From: Thalassospira sp. HF15
GTDB taxonomy: Bacteria; Pseudomonadota; Alphaproteobacteria; Rhodospirillales; Thalassospiraceae
Length of the DNA: 64,000 bases
Reading direction: 5' to 3'
NCBI RefSeq assembly: GCF_011806525.1
Contig: NZ_JAAVKI010000001.1
Location: 496,001 to 560,000 of the forward strand
Under the pieces are notes generated by a model that ran no database searches, had not been told where the DNA came from, and was given only the letters and a program-made list of their open reading frames with translations. Both the position numbers and the translations under genes were made by a program. Positions within the stretch are counted from its first letter, which is position 1. The number at the start of each line of letters is the position of its first letter. Positions 46,785-55,493 of the stretch are shown here, piece by piece.

Positions 46785-47888
46785 TTACGTCGCGTCAAGC
46801 GCGCGGCAATCCTCTGCAAGCCAGCCGATCTCTATCTCCGTACCCGGTGTCAGGCGAACCTGATCCGGCGCGTTCCTGGTCTTGATGATGAACTCATCAT
46901 TGCCAGCCACACGCAAACGTGTACGGAAGATGTCACCCATATAGATGAATTCCAGCACCTCGGCCTTGAGCGTATGTGCATCTTCATGCAAACGGTCACG
47001 ATTGTATTCAACACGTTCAGGACGGATCGAAACACGCGTACGCTCGCCGACTTCGCTCACATTGACCGGAACCGCATCAATGACTTCGCCACCATCAAGC
47101 TGGACAACACAGGTGTTCCCCTTGATTTCCTTGACGACGCCTTCGAGCGTGTTGTTTTCACCAATAAACTGGGCAACAAAGCTGTTCTCTGGTGCTTCGT
47201 AAAGCTTATCTGGCGGCGCAAGCTGCTGAATACGCCCATCATCAAACACAGCGACGCGGTCCGACATGGTCAGCGCCTCGGTCTGGTCATGAGTCACGTA
47301 AACCGTCGTAATGCCAAGCTGATGTGCAAGGTGCGTGATTTCAAACTGCATCTTTTCGCGAAGCTGCTTGTCAAGTGCGCCGAGCGGCTCATCCATCAGA
47401 ACCAGCTCCGGCTCAAACACCAGTGCACGCGCCAAAGCAACACGCTGCTGCTGACCACCGGAAAGCTGCGCAGGACGACGCCCGCCAAAGCTGCCCATCT
47501 CAACCATGTCGAGCGCGCGCTTTACCTTTTCTTCCTGTTCCGCTTTGCCCAATTTGCGGACTTCAAGCGGGAAAGCCAGGTTTTCGGCAATCGTCATGTG
47601 CGGGAAGAGTGCGTAGTTCTGGAAGACCATGCCGATACCACGCTTGTGCGGCGGGATATCGTTGATCGAAACGCCACCGAGACGAATATCGCCGTGAGTC
47701 GCGGTTTCAAAACCGGCAAGCATCATAAGGCAAGTCGTCTTGCCCGACCCTGACGGCCCAAGCATCGTCAGGAACTCGCCCTTTGGCATGGTTAGGTTGA
47801 GATCTTTAACGACGAGGGACTCGCCGTCATAACTTTTCTGTACACGTTCAAACTCAACGAACGCTTCATTCGATGCACCGTCGGCCAA
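46785..47888 (-). CDS. Polyamine-type ABC transporter ATP-binding protein (PotA/PotG-like)
   Basis: This 367-residue ATPase has all motifs intact: GPSGSGKTTCLMMLAGFE (about 45-62), [46 protein letters not shown] and VYVTHDQTEALTMSDR. The C-terminal TOBE/OB domain is in place (GENNTLEGV onward, IRPERV). It starts with TTG behind AGGGGG. It is the first gene of the four-gene operon, before the binding protein. Confidence 0.92.
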   Translation of the reverse strand: MADGASNEAFVEFERVQKSYDGESLVVKDLNLTMPKGEFLTMLGPSGSGKTTCLMMLAGFETATHGDIRLGGVSINDIPPHKRGIGMVFQNYALFPHMTIAENLAFPLEVRKLGKAEQEEKVKRALDMVEMGSFGGRRPAQLSGGQQQRVALARALVFEPELVLMDEPLGALDKQLREKMQFEITHLAHQLGITTVYVTHDQTEALTMSDRVAVFDDGRIQQLAPPDKLYEAPENSFVAQFIGENNTLEGVVKEIKGNTCVVQLDGGEVIDAVPVNVSEVGERTRVSIRPERVEYNRDRLHEDAHTLKAEVLEFIYMGDIFRTRLRVAGNDEFIIKTRNAPDQVRLTPGTEIEIGWLAEDCRALDAT

Positions 47889-48334
47889 ACCCTATACCCC
47901 CTGATATGTCATTGTTTGTTCAGCGTTTTCGCTCTTGGTGATTATTCTGTGCGGAAATCCACTGGAACCTGTCAAGAATGACGATTCCCGAACTCCAAGG
48001 ATAGAAGCATTGCGACACTACCAAGTAACAGGTGCGCAGCGTCTGCCTGTTTTATCTCTCTCGATATGACCGTCATATGTGGTCAGTATGCCTCGCCCTG
48101 CTTATTTTCGATTTCGATTAATTTCGGCAGTGCGACATTAAAACAAACCTACTGGGGCACTTCAACCCCCCATAATCCATAAAGATTTTTCCGCTAGGAA
48201 ATCCGCCATTCTTCACCGTGTTTAGAATAAAATGCGCCAATGTGGTCAAATCGATATCTTTTCTTCCATAAATCGGAAAACGATAGACTTGCTTTGCACT
48301 GGAAATTCACCGCAAACACACCTATAAGGTCGCC
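47889..48334. other. Divergent intergenic region between the polyamine-type operon and ruvX
   Basis: About 445 gene-free bases. An inverted repeat TGACC-N9-GGTCA (48067-48085) lies about 180 bases before the ATPase start and may be an operator. The sequence CCGTCATATG inside it also occurs before the small gene at 27588. No other structure was recognised. Confidence 0.4.
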
Positions 48335-48859
48335 ATGATTTGTAATGATACTCAGGAAATGCTGCGGTTCTTGCCACCGGCAGCACGTGTGTTGGGCCTT
48401 GACCTTGGTACCAAGACAATTGGCGTTGCCCTGTCAGATGTCGGGCTTCAAATTGCTTCACCTTACGAGCTGATCTCGCGCAAAAAATTCACGCGCGACA
48501 TCGCCCAACTGTCTTCGATTATCGATAAACAGAATGTTGGCGGCATCATTATTGGCTTCCCGCGCGAACTTGACGGTTCGATCGGCAAGGCATGCCATCG
48601 CGTTTATGCCTTTATTGATGAAATGGAAAAGTATATCGATCTGCCGGTTTTGATGTGGGACGAACGCCTGTCGACCAATGCTGTCGAGCGCGTCCTTATC
48701 GAAGAAGTCGACATGTCGCGCAAACGCCGGGCGGAAGTCGTCGACAAGACAGCAGCGGCTTACATCCTGCAAGGGGCGCTGGATCATCTAAACCGTCACA
48801 CTGACCCGGGCGAAAACCCCGAAGCAGATGATGACGAAATCGAGGACGATGAAGCCTGA
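48335..48859 (+). CDS. ruvX: Putative pre-16S rRNA nuclease/Holliday junction resolvase YqgF
   Basis: This 174-residue RNase H-like protein has the first catalytic Asp in LGLDLGTKTIGVALSD (about 20-35), the GFPRELDGS loop, and WDERLSTNAVERVL (about 108-121). The conserved DKTAAAYILQGAL end is followed by an acidic tail (about 157-174). Family knowledge: it matures 16S rRNA 5' ends. AAGG five bases before ATG gives the start. In many alphaproteobacteria it lies beside gatCAB; here the ABC operon intervenes. Confidence 0.92.
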   Translation: MICNDTQEMLRFLPPAARVLGLDLGTKTIGVALSDVGLQIASPYELISRKKFTRDIAQLSSIIDKQNVGGIIIGFPRELDGSIGKACHRVYAFIDEMEKYIDLPVLMWDERLSTNAVERVLIEEVDMSRKRRAEVVDKTAAAYILQGALDHLNRHTDPGENPEADDDEIEDDEA

Positions 48860-48889
48860 TCGCAGTCGGATTTCCCGATCAGCCATGTC

Positions 48890-48922
48890 AAAGCTGCCTG
48901 TTTACCCGGGCAGCTTTTTTAT
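48890..48922 (+). terminator. Rho-independent terminator after ruvX
   Basis: AAAGCTGCC/GGCAGCTTT with a central CGGGT imperfection is followed by TTTATTT. It overlaps the end of the convergent gene by a few bases. Confidence 0.75.
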
Positions 48923-49734
48923 TTGGTTCTGATCACCATCATCACGCCAAAGAATCGTGAGGGCGGAAGAACAAGGGTGCCGCCCTGCTCTATCGCGCCC
49001 ATAGCCATCGCCGCTTCGGAAATTTTCGCAACATCGTCAACAATCAATTCGAACCCGGCAAAACCATCTGTTGGAAATGCAGGGTCTTCAATCCCATAGC
49101 GCGCGACCAATTCGTCTCCATGAAGGGCGTCGACAATCCCATCGACCCCGATTTCCGCATAAAAATCACGTACGGCGTCTGCAGCCCAATGATCTATGAT
49201 CACCTTGCCAATCCCGAGCGCCCCGTTTGAATGGGTCTGATAGGCTGGGAAATAGAAGTTCTGAACCGGGTGACGATGCTGGCACACAAATGTCACAGCA
49301 TGGCGGAGCAAAGGGTGGTTGGCATAGGCCAGTGAAAAGGCAACGCCGACAGTATTGCCATCCGGGGTCTTTGCATCGCGCTCAAAATGAAAGACTGGTG
49401 GAACGGCGGCCCCAGCTGCGATGAATTTTTCACGATCATCCTCGGCATCATCTGATTGCAGGGCGAGCATCGACATGCCTTCGCGATGACGCAGATAATC
49501 GCGATTATAGATCGGGAATGAGAACGGTTCGGCAAGATCGGTTTCCGCAATTTTATCCGGAACAACAACGGAAAGAAGTTCGATATATGCCCCATCCAGC
49601 TGCACAAGAGCATTGCCGGTACCAAAGGGATGAACTGCACGCGGGGTCACTGTGAATCCAAGACGAGAATAGGCCGAAATCGCGGCATCAAGATCATTCA
49701 CACATAGAACAATGTGATCAATCGCGCGTGTCAT
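48919..49734 (-). CDS. VOC/glyoxalase-like domain protein
   Basis: This 271-residue protein has two vicinal-oxygen-chelate-type halves. The N-terminal half (about 1-120) has IDHIVLCVNDLDAAISAYSRLGFTVTP with a metal-ligand His at residue 7. The second half (about 175-270) has KVIIDHWAADAVRDFYAEIG. This pattern fits glyoxalase_3-like proteins of unknown substrate. It is convergent with ruvX. Fold assignment only. Confidence 0.8.
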   Translation of the reverse strand: MTRAIDHIVLCVNDLDAAISAYSRLGFTVTPRAVHPFGTGNALVQLDGAYIELLSVVVPDKIAETDLAEPFSFPIYNRDYLRHREGMSMLALQSDDAEDDREKFIAAGAAVPPVFHFERDAKTPDGNTVGVAFSLAYANHPLLRHAVTFVCQHRHPVQNFYFPAYQTHSNGALGIGKVIIDHWAADAVRDFYAEIGVDGIVDALHGDELVARYGIEDPAFPTDGFAGFELIVDDVAKISEAAMAMGAIEQGGTLVLPPSRFFGVMMVIRTK

Positions 49735-49984
49735 AGCGTCCCTTTCCTTGCATAAACAGCGACCTGGACGACTTTAAAGTGCAAGCACTATATAGACGCC
49801 AAAACATGTTGGCTGTGCGAACTATCACATCAAAAATCGACGGGCAAAGGACAACTGCGATTCAAATGAATTTTGGTCATCTGTGCCGATTACAGGTAGC
49901 GAGTGTATTTGACCCTGCGCACATTGGTGGTAACACTACGATGTTGATGACCTTTTCTCTGCACATGGTGCTGAAAGCCGCTTG

Positions 49985-50908
49985 ATGATTGCCATCCTGT
50001 CCGCCTTGCTGCCGACCTTTGCCCTGATTGTGCTGGGCTATGTGCTGCGTGAACGGAAGTTCCTGCCAGACAGCTTTTGGCCGGGTGCGGAAAAGCTGAC
50101 CTATTTTGTTACCTTTCCTGCCCTTTTGTTTTCCAATACTGCAAAGGCCGACCTTGGCAGCCTGCCGCTTCTCGGGATCGCAACTGCGATGCTTGGCACC
50201 ATTGCTATTTGTACAATCCTGATCCTTGCAGTTCGGCCGGTGCTTAAAGTCTCAGCCCCGACCTTTTCATCTTTGGTTCAGGGTGCTATTCGCCCAAACA
50301 CCTATATCGGGCTTGCCGTTGCCGCCGCGTTGCTTGGAACCCATGGCTTGACCGTTACGGCCCTGTGTGTGGCCCTGGTTGTGCCCACAGTGAATGTCAT
50401 TTCGGTTCTGGCTTGTGCGCATCTGGGCGACAATGACGGAAAACCGGGCGTGTTATCGCTGCTTCGCGATGTGGCGAAGAACCCGCTTTTGATGGCCTGC
50501 GTTTTGGGCAGCGCATTTAACTTTATCGGGATCGGATTACCACCAATCGTGGGGCCATTCCTTGAAGTGCTCGGCCGTGCAGCGCTACCAATTGGCTTGC
50601 TGGCGGTTGGCGCTGGCCTTGATCTGAGCGCAGCCCGGCGGGCCGGGTTCCCGGTCGGCGTTTCAACCCTCGGGAAATTGGCAGTTAGCCCGGCAATAGC
50701 GGCAGGCCTTTGTATGCTACTTGGACTGCCGGCCACCGAGTTGGCCGCTGTCGTGCTTTATGCCGCGCTGCCCTGCTCCGCCAGCGCATATGTCCTTGCC
50801 CGCCTGATGGGGGGTGATGCGCAGATGATGGCCAGCATCATCACCGTTCATACCCTTGCCGCCATTGCCACCATGCCGGTTATTGCCATTCTGGTTCAGG
50901 TCGCTTGA
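49985..50908 (+). CDS. AEC-family transporter (auxin efflux carrier type)
   Basis: This 307-residue inner-membrane protein has ten predicted spans in two repeats. It opens with AILSALLPTFALIVLGYVLRE and FPALLFSNTAK, and the cross-over Asn lies in GAIRPNTYIGLAVAAALLG (about 99-117). The second half has ALPIGLLAVGAGLDLSAARR. Members carry malate, other organic acids or auxin-like compounds. The ATG at 49985 is preferred over the TTG one codon earlier; the ribosome site is weak. Confidence 0.88.
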   Translation: MIAILSALLPTFALIVLGYVLRERKFLPDSFWPGAEKLTYFVTFPALLFSNTAKADLGSLPLLGIATAMLGTIAICTILILAVRPVLKVSAPTFSSLVQGAIRPNTYIGLAVAAALLGTHGLTVTALCVALVVPTVNVISVLACAHLGDNDGKPGVLSLLRDVAKNPLLMACVLGSAFNFIGIGLPPIVGPFLEVLGRAALPIGLLAVGAGLDLSAARRAGFPVGVSTLGKLAVSPAIAAGLCMLLGLPATELAAVVLYAALPCSASAYVLARLMGGDAQMMASIITVHTLAAIATMPVIAILVQVA

Positions 50909-51043
50909 AACACACAGGACCTGACCATCCGGTCAGGAAAATCCAAACAATTGGCGGGAATATTTACCTTTTCGTGACTGGGCCAATTCGTTATGCTCCG
51001 CGCGAAATTCTTGCAAGACCATCCAAGGGAAATGTGCAACGCC

Positions 51044-52012
51044 ATGAGCGTCATGGGACCAGCGGCGGATCATTATCCGCACCCACACCTCCTCGGCATC
51101 GAGGGTCTCACCCCCGGGGAAATCACCCTTATTCTTGATCGCGCACAGCACTATGCGGAAAAAAACCGCTCCGCTGACAAGACCAGCAATATTCTGGCCG
51201 GCGCGACAGTTGTTAATCTGTTTTATGAAAATTCCACCCGGACGCTGACATCGTTCGAACTTGCCGCCAAGCGCCTTGGTGCGGATGTCATCAACATGAC
51301 GGTGGGCACCAGTTCGGTCAAAAAGGGTGAAACCCTGATTGATACGGCGATGACTCTAAACGCCATGAACCCGGATGCCCTGGTTGTTCGCCATGGCGAC
51401 AGTGGCGCGGTCAAGCTTTTGAGCGAAAAGGTCAATTGCGCAGTTCTGAATGCTGGCGATGGGCGCCACGAACATCCAACACAAGCACTTCTGGATGCCC
51501 TGACCATCCGTCGTCACAAGGGGCGTTTGCATCGCCTGAATGTTGCGATCTGCGGGGATATTGCCCATTCACGCGTTGCCCGATCAAACATCCTGCTTTT
51601 GAACACAATGGGATCGCGGGTGCGGCTTGTTGCACCGCCAACGCTGATCCCGTCCAAGATCGACCGAATGGGGGTCGAGATCTTCCATGACATGGAACAA
51701 GGCCTGAAAGACTGCGACATCGTCATGATGCTGCGTCTGCAGCTTGAACGGATGGAAGGCAGCTTTATCCCCTCGGTTCGTGAGTACTTCCATTTCCACG
51801 GACTGGATCGTGCCAAACTGGCCAACGCCAAACCCGATGCCCTGATCATGCACCCCGGCCCAATGAACCGTGGTGTTGAGATCGACAGTGAAGTCGCCGA
51901 TGACGTTGAACGTTCCGTTATCCGTGAACAGGTCGAAATGGGCGTTGCCGTGCGCATGGCAGCACTTGAATTGCTCGTGCAGAACCACAGAAAGATCGGA
52001 GGTCAGGCATGA
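51044..52012 (+). CDS. pyrB: Aspartate carbamoyltransferase catalytic subunit
   Basis: This 322-residue enzyme makes N-carbamoyl-aspartate in pyrimidine synthesis. Carbamoyl-phosphate loop [19 protein letters not shown] (about 61-79), [20 protein letters not shown] and [12 protein letters not shown] are all present. It is slightly longer than the E. coli subunit because of an N-terminal extension. ATG codons at 51032 and 50993 are possible starts. No regulatory pyrI is seen; pyrC overlaps its stop by four bases. Confidence 0.93.
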   Translation: MSVMGPAADHYPHPHLLGIEGLTPGEITLILDRAQHYAEKNRSADKTSNILAGATVVNLFYENSTRTLTSFELAAKRLGADVINMTVGTSSVKKGETLIDTAMTLNAMNPDALVVRHGDSGAVKLLSEKVNCAVLNAGDGRHEHPTQALLDALTIRRHKGRLHRLNVAICGDIAHSRVARSNILLLNTMGSRVRLVAPPTLIPSKIDRMGVEIFHDMEQGLKDCDIVMMLRLQLERMEGSFIPSVREYFHFHGLDRAKLANAKPDALIMHPGPMNRGVEIDSEVADDVERSVIREQVEMGVAVRMAALELLVQNHRKIGGQA

Positions 52013-53331
52013 GCCCCGCAATCCGCGCCAAAGGTGCAGGCAAAAAAGCCTTCATCAACGCCCGCCTGCTGGATCCTGTCAAAAAGACTGATGAAGCCGG
52101 CGGCCTTCTGATCGAAGACGACACCATTCTTAAAAGCGGTCCGGACATCACCGAAAGCACGGTTTCCGAAGGATTTGAGGTGTTTGACCTTGGGGGTGCT
52201 TGCCTCGCCCCCGGTCTGGTTGACATGCGCGCCCAGCTACGTGAACCGGGCTTTGAGCATCAGGAAACCATCGAAACAGCGGGAAAATCCGCGGCCATCG
52301 GTGGGGTCACCACCATCATTGCCCTGCCCAACACCGACCCGGTGATTGATGATGTTGCAGGCGTTGAATTCATTGCCCGACGGGCCCGCAAGGTCGGCCT
52401 TGCCAAGGTGTTTGTCTATGGCGCGGTTTCCAAGGGCATTGCCGGTCAGGAAATTACAGAGATGGGCCTGCTGCATCAGGCAGGCGCGGTTGCCTTCTGT
52501 GACGGAATCAAGACGATTGCCAGCGCCCGCCTGCTGCGCCAGGCCCTGTCCTATTCCACATTCTTTGACGGCATGATTGTCCAGCACCCCGAAGAGCCTG
52601 AGCTTTCAAAGGGTGCTGCCATGAATAGTGGCGAACTGGCGACACGTCTTGGCCTTTCGGGTGTATCGCCGCTGGCAGAAGTCATCCAGATCGAACGCGA
52701 CCTGCGGCTTGCTGAAATGACAGGCGGGCGCCTGCATTTCGCCCATATTTCAACCGGAGAATCGGTTGAGGTCATCCGCAAGGCCAAGAAGCGTGGTTTG
52801 AAAGTCACATGCGATACAGCACCGCCCTATTTCGCGCTGAATGAAAATGCGGTTTCGGATTATCGCACCTTTGCCAAGCTCTCGCCGCCACTGCGATCCG
52901 AGGACGACCGGCAGGCGATTGTTGCAGGCCTTGCCGATGGCACGATTGACGCCATCGCATCGGACCACAACCCGCAGGATGCGGATTCCAAGCGCCTGCC
53001 CTTTGCGCAGGCTGCTGCCGGTGCTGTCGGGTTTGAAACACTTCTGCCAATGGCGTTGGAGCTTTATCACAACGAACACATGTCGCTTCTTGATGTGATT
53101 ACCAAACTGACCCGGACGCCAGCCGAACTGGTTCGCATCAAAGGTGCAGGAACACTTGAAGAAGGAACGGCAGCCGATCTTGTGATCTTTGATCCAGATC
53201 GCCCGTGGAAAATTGACCCTTACCAGTTCCATTCGAAATCGAAAAATTCACCCTTTGACGGCCGTTTGACGCAGGGACGTGTTTTACGCACCCTGATTGA
53301 TGGCCGCGAAGTCTTCTCGGAAGGTGCCTGA
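52009..53331 (+). CDS. pyrC: Dihydroorotase homologue lacking the HxH metal ligands (PyrC'-like)
   Basis: This 440-residue protein has the full dihydroorotase/amidohydrolase fold: [14 protein letters not shown] (68-81), [15 protein letters not shown], the HPEEPEL region, [11 protein letters not shown] and ASDHNPQD. The usual zinc motif HxH before LREPG is here R74-A-Q76, so two metal ligands are missing. Pseudomonas PyrC' likewise lacks them and serves as a structural partner of PyrB. The four-base overlap with pyrB supports a complex. It may be inactive as a dihydroorotase; another active copy would then be needed elsewhere. Confidence 0.88.
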   Translation: MSPAIRAKGAGKKAFINARLLDPVKKTDEAGGLLIEDDTILKSGPDITESTVSEGFEVFDLGGACLAPGLVDMRAQLREPGFEHQETIETAGKSAAIGGVTTIIALPNTDPVIDDVAGVEFIARRARKVGLAKVFVYGAVSKGIAGQEITEMGLLHQAGAVAFCDGIKTIASARLLRQALSYSTFFDGMIVQHPEEPELSKGAAMNSGELATRLGLSGVSPLAEVIQIERDLRLAEMTGGRLHFAHISTGESVEVIRKAKKRGLKVTCDTAPPYFALNENAVSDYRTFAKLSPPLRSEDDRQAIVAGLADGTIDAIASDHNPQDADSKRLPFAQAAAGAVGFETLLPMALELYHNEHMSLLDVITKLTRTPAELVRIKGAGTLEEGTAADLVIFDPDRPWKIDPYQFHSKSKNSPFDGRLTQGRVLRTLIDGREVFSEGA

Positions 53332-53332
53332 A

Positions 53333-53983
53333 ATGGAACTTGATGCCGCTTACAAGGCAATGTTGATGTCGCTCCAGGTCGCCACTGCATGCGGTTACCT
53401 GCTGGGCTCAATCCCGTTTGGTCTGGTTCTGACCCGCTTGGCGGGTCTTGGCGATATCCGCCAAATCGGTTCAGGCAATATCGGTGCGACAAATGTCCTG
53501 CGCACGGGCCGCAAGGGCCTAGCCTTTCTGACATTGATAGGCGATGCGGGCAAAGGTGCCTTTGCCGCACTGCTGTTCACATACCTGTACGGGGCCGAGC
53601 AAGGAATTTTTGCCGGCGGCGCGGCCGTTATTGGCCACATGTTCCCGATCTGGCTACGGTTCAAAGGTGGCAAAGGTGTTGCAACCACGCTTGGCACGCT
53701 GGCAGCTGTTAACTGGATTATGGGGCTTTGCGCAGCCCTTACGTGGTTGATTATGGCGCTGATTTTCAGGATTTCGTCGCTTTCGGCCCTTATCGCCATG
53801 ATTGCAGCTCCTCTGGCCGCGTTCTTCATTGCAGATGACGCCGGTGCTGGTTGGCTTGGTGTATTTCTGGCCGTAATCGTCTGGCTTGCTCATCATGCCA
53901 ATATCGGACGTCTGCTGCGCGGTGAAGAGCCCAAGATCGGCGAAAAGAAAAAGCAGGCCGAAGAAGAAACGTCCGTGTCCTAG
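53333..53983 (+). CDS. plsY: Glycerol-3-phosphate acyltransferase PlsY
   Basis: This 216-residue membrane acyltransferase uses acyl-phosphate to start phospholipid synthesis. It has about five spans and the three family motifs: GSIPFGLVLTR (about 25-35), SGNIGATNVLR (about 47-57) and FKGGKGVATTLG (about 109-120). The tail is charged. GGAAGGTG before the ATG decides the start over an upstream opening. It lies one base after the pyrC stop, in the same operon. Confidence 0.94.
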   Translation: MELDAAYKAMLMSLQVATACGYLLGSIPFGLVLTRLAGLGDIRQIGSGNIGATNVLRTGRKGLAFLTLIGDAGKGAFAALLFTYLYGAEQGIFAGGAAVIGHMFPIWLRFKGGKGVATTLGTLAAVNWIMGLCAALTWLIMALIFRISSLSALIAMIAAPLAAFFIADDAGAGWLGVFLAVIVWLAHHANIGRLLRGEEPKIGEKKKQAEEETSVS

Positions 53984-54017
53984 TCACATACCGTCCCTTC
54001 GAATAGCTTGACGAAAG

Positions 54018-54046
54018 AACGCCCGGATGACCACAATCCGGGCGTT
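54018..54046 (+). terminator. Perfect hairpin directly before the dprA start codon
   Basis: An 11-bp perfect stem AACGCCCGGAT/ATCCGGGCGTT with a seven-base loop ends one base before ATG 54047. After it come ATGCATTTT and no long U-run. It may be a weak terminator for plsY or a structure that masks dprA translation. Confidence 0.5.
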
Positions 54047-55324
54047 ATGCATTTTCCCGACCAACAACCGCAGCGATTAACACAATCAGAACGTCTCGCA
54101 CGTATGCGACTGGCGCGCAGTAGCAATGTTGGTCCGGTTACCTTTCGCAAAATGCTGGAACAATTTGGCTCTGGCCGCAACGCGATTGAGGCCCTGCCTG
54201 ACCTGATTGCGCGTGCCAAAGGCCCGAGAACAATCAAACTTGCCAGCCGGGATGATACGGTTGCAGAAATAGAGACGGCAAAAGCTTGCAAGGCCAAACC
54301 TATCATTCTCGGCGATCCCGAGTATCCCGCCCTCCTGGCACGAATTGATGATGCCCCACCCTATTTTTACGCCATAGGCCGGATCGAGCTGCTTGGCAAA
54401 ACCGCGATTGGCATTGTCGGGGCACGTAATGCATCGGCAACCGGACGCGGCTTCGCCCGGAAAATCAGCCATGAACTGGCAAACGCCGGATATGTCGTTG
54501 CATCGGGTATGGCGCGCGGCATTGATGGCGCAGCACATGAGGCAGCGCTGCAGTGCACCGGAGATCGTTCTGGCGGAACGATCGCGGTTCTCGGTGGTGG
54601 CGTGGATGTCGTGTATCCCCGAGAACATCAGGAATTATATGAACAGCTTTGCGATCAGGGCTGCGTCATATCAGAAATGCCTCCCGGCCTGAAACCACAG
54701 GCAAGACACTTTCCCCGTCGCAACCGGATCATATCTGGTTTGTCATATGGCGTTGTTGTCGTGGAGGCCGGCCGCAATTCGGGGTCTTTGATTACGTCAC
54801 GTTTTGCCGCCGAACAGGGACGTGACGTGTTTGCGGTTCCGGGTTCACCGACCGACCCACGTGCTGCCGGGCCAAACAGTCTGATCCGTGATGGCGCGAT
54901 CCTGTCCGACTCTGCTGACGTAATTCTGGATGCTGTCCGTCAAGCAGAGCATAACAGTCATCTGTTTGAAGAACTTCACACCTTCAACACAGAAACCCGC
55001 GCAGCAACCGCAACTCCGTCCCCGACAACATACGCCGACATCTTTGCATCCCTTGAACGCGATGCCGTTACTTTTGACGACAAAAATGAAGCTCAACCAA
55101 TTGAAATAAATGAGTTTATACCCACCCCGAACATCTCTGATGAAACTGTCGAGAACACGGAAAAACTGTTTGATTTGCTCTCGTCATCTCCCCTTCTTGT
55201 AGATGAACTCATCCGTACGTCGGACTTGCCCGCCGAGCAGGTTTCAACAATTTTGATTGAACTCGAACTTGCAGGAAGGGTTGAACGTCACCCCGGAAAT
55301 AGGGTATCGCGTATCGCCAAATGA
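54047..55324 (+). CDS. dprA: DNA-processing protein DprA
   Basis: This 425-residue protein binds incoming single-stranded DNA and loads RecA during natural transformation. It has an N-terminal helical SAM-like region (SERLARMRLARSSNVGPVTFRKML) and the Rossmann core with GIVGARNASATGRGFA (about 125-140). GMARGIDGAAHEAAL, GGGVDVVYPREH, HFPRRNRIISGLS and EAGRNSGSLIT follow. After an acidic linker there is a C-terminal winged-helix domain (about 355-420). A TTG at 54008 is the alternative start. Neither start has a clear ribosome site. Confidence 0.93.
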   Translation: MHFPDQQPQRLTQSERLARMRLARSSNVGPVTFRKMLEQFGSGRNAIEALPDLIARAKGPRTIKLASRDDTVAEIETAKACKAKPIILGDPEYPALLARIDDAPPYFYAIGRIELLGKTAIGIVGARNASATGRGFARKISHELANAGYVVASGMARGIDGAAHEAALQCTGDRSGGTIAVLGGGVDVVYPREHQELYEQLCDQGCVISEMPPGLKPQARHFPRRNRIISGLSYGVVVVEAGRNSGSLITSRFAAEQGRDVFAVPGSPTDPRAAGPNSLIRDGAILSDSADVILDAVRQAEHNSHLFEELHTFNTETRAATATPSPTTYADIFASLERDAVTFDDKNEAQPIEINEFIPTPNISDETVENTEKLFDLLSSSPLLVDELIRTSDLPAEQVSTILIELELAGRVERHPGNRVSRIAK

Positions 55325-55383
55325 GAGTCGCGTCGAAGTCGGATGTGACAAATATTGTTGTGATTTGCCGCAATTTGCGCAAT

Positions 55384-55413
55384 TTGATCTGAAAAACACC
55401 CACACACTATAAT
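55384..55413 (+). promoter_or_regulatory. Sigma-70 promoter of topA
   Basis: TTGATC (55384-55389), an 18-base spacer and a perfect TATAAT (55408-55413) precede a leader of about 75 nt. The -10 lies inside a small inverted repeat, CACACA/TGTGTG. Confidence 0.6.
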
Positions 55414-55493
55414 ATATGTGTGCAGACCTTCAGATTATGGACCACACAGCATAATGAACGCCTTCGGGCCAAGAACCGGACACGAAAAACGTA

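Noticed and set aside
49779..49985. Open frame of 68 codons ending at the AEC-transporter start
   Set aside because: It starts at GTG, has no ribosome site or family features and reads like intergenic sequence; its overlap with the next start is not enough.
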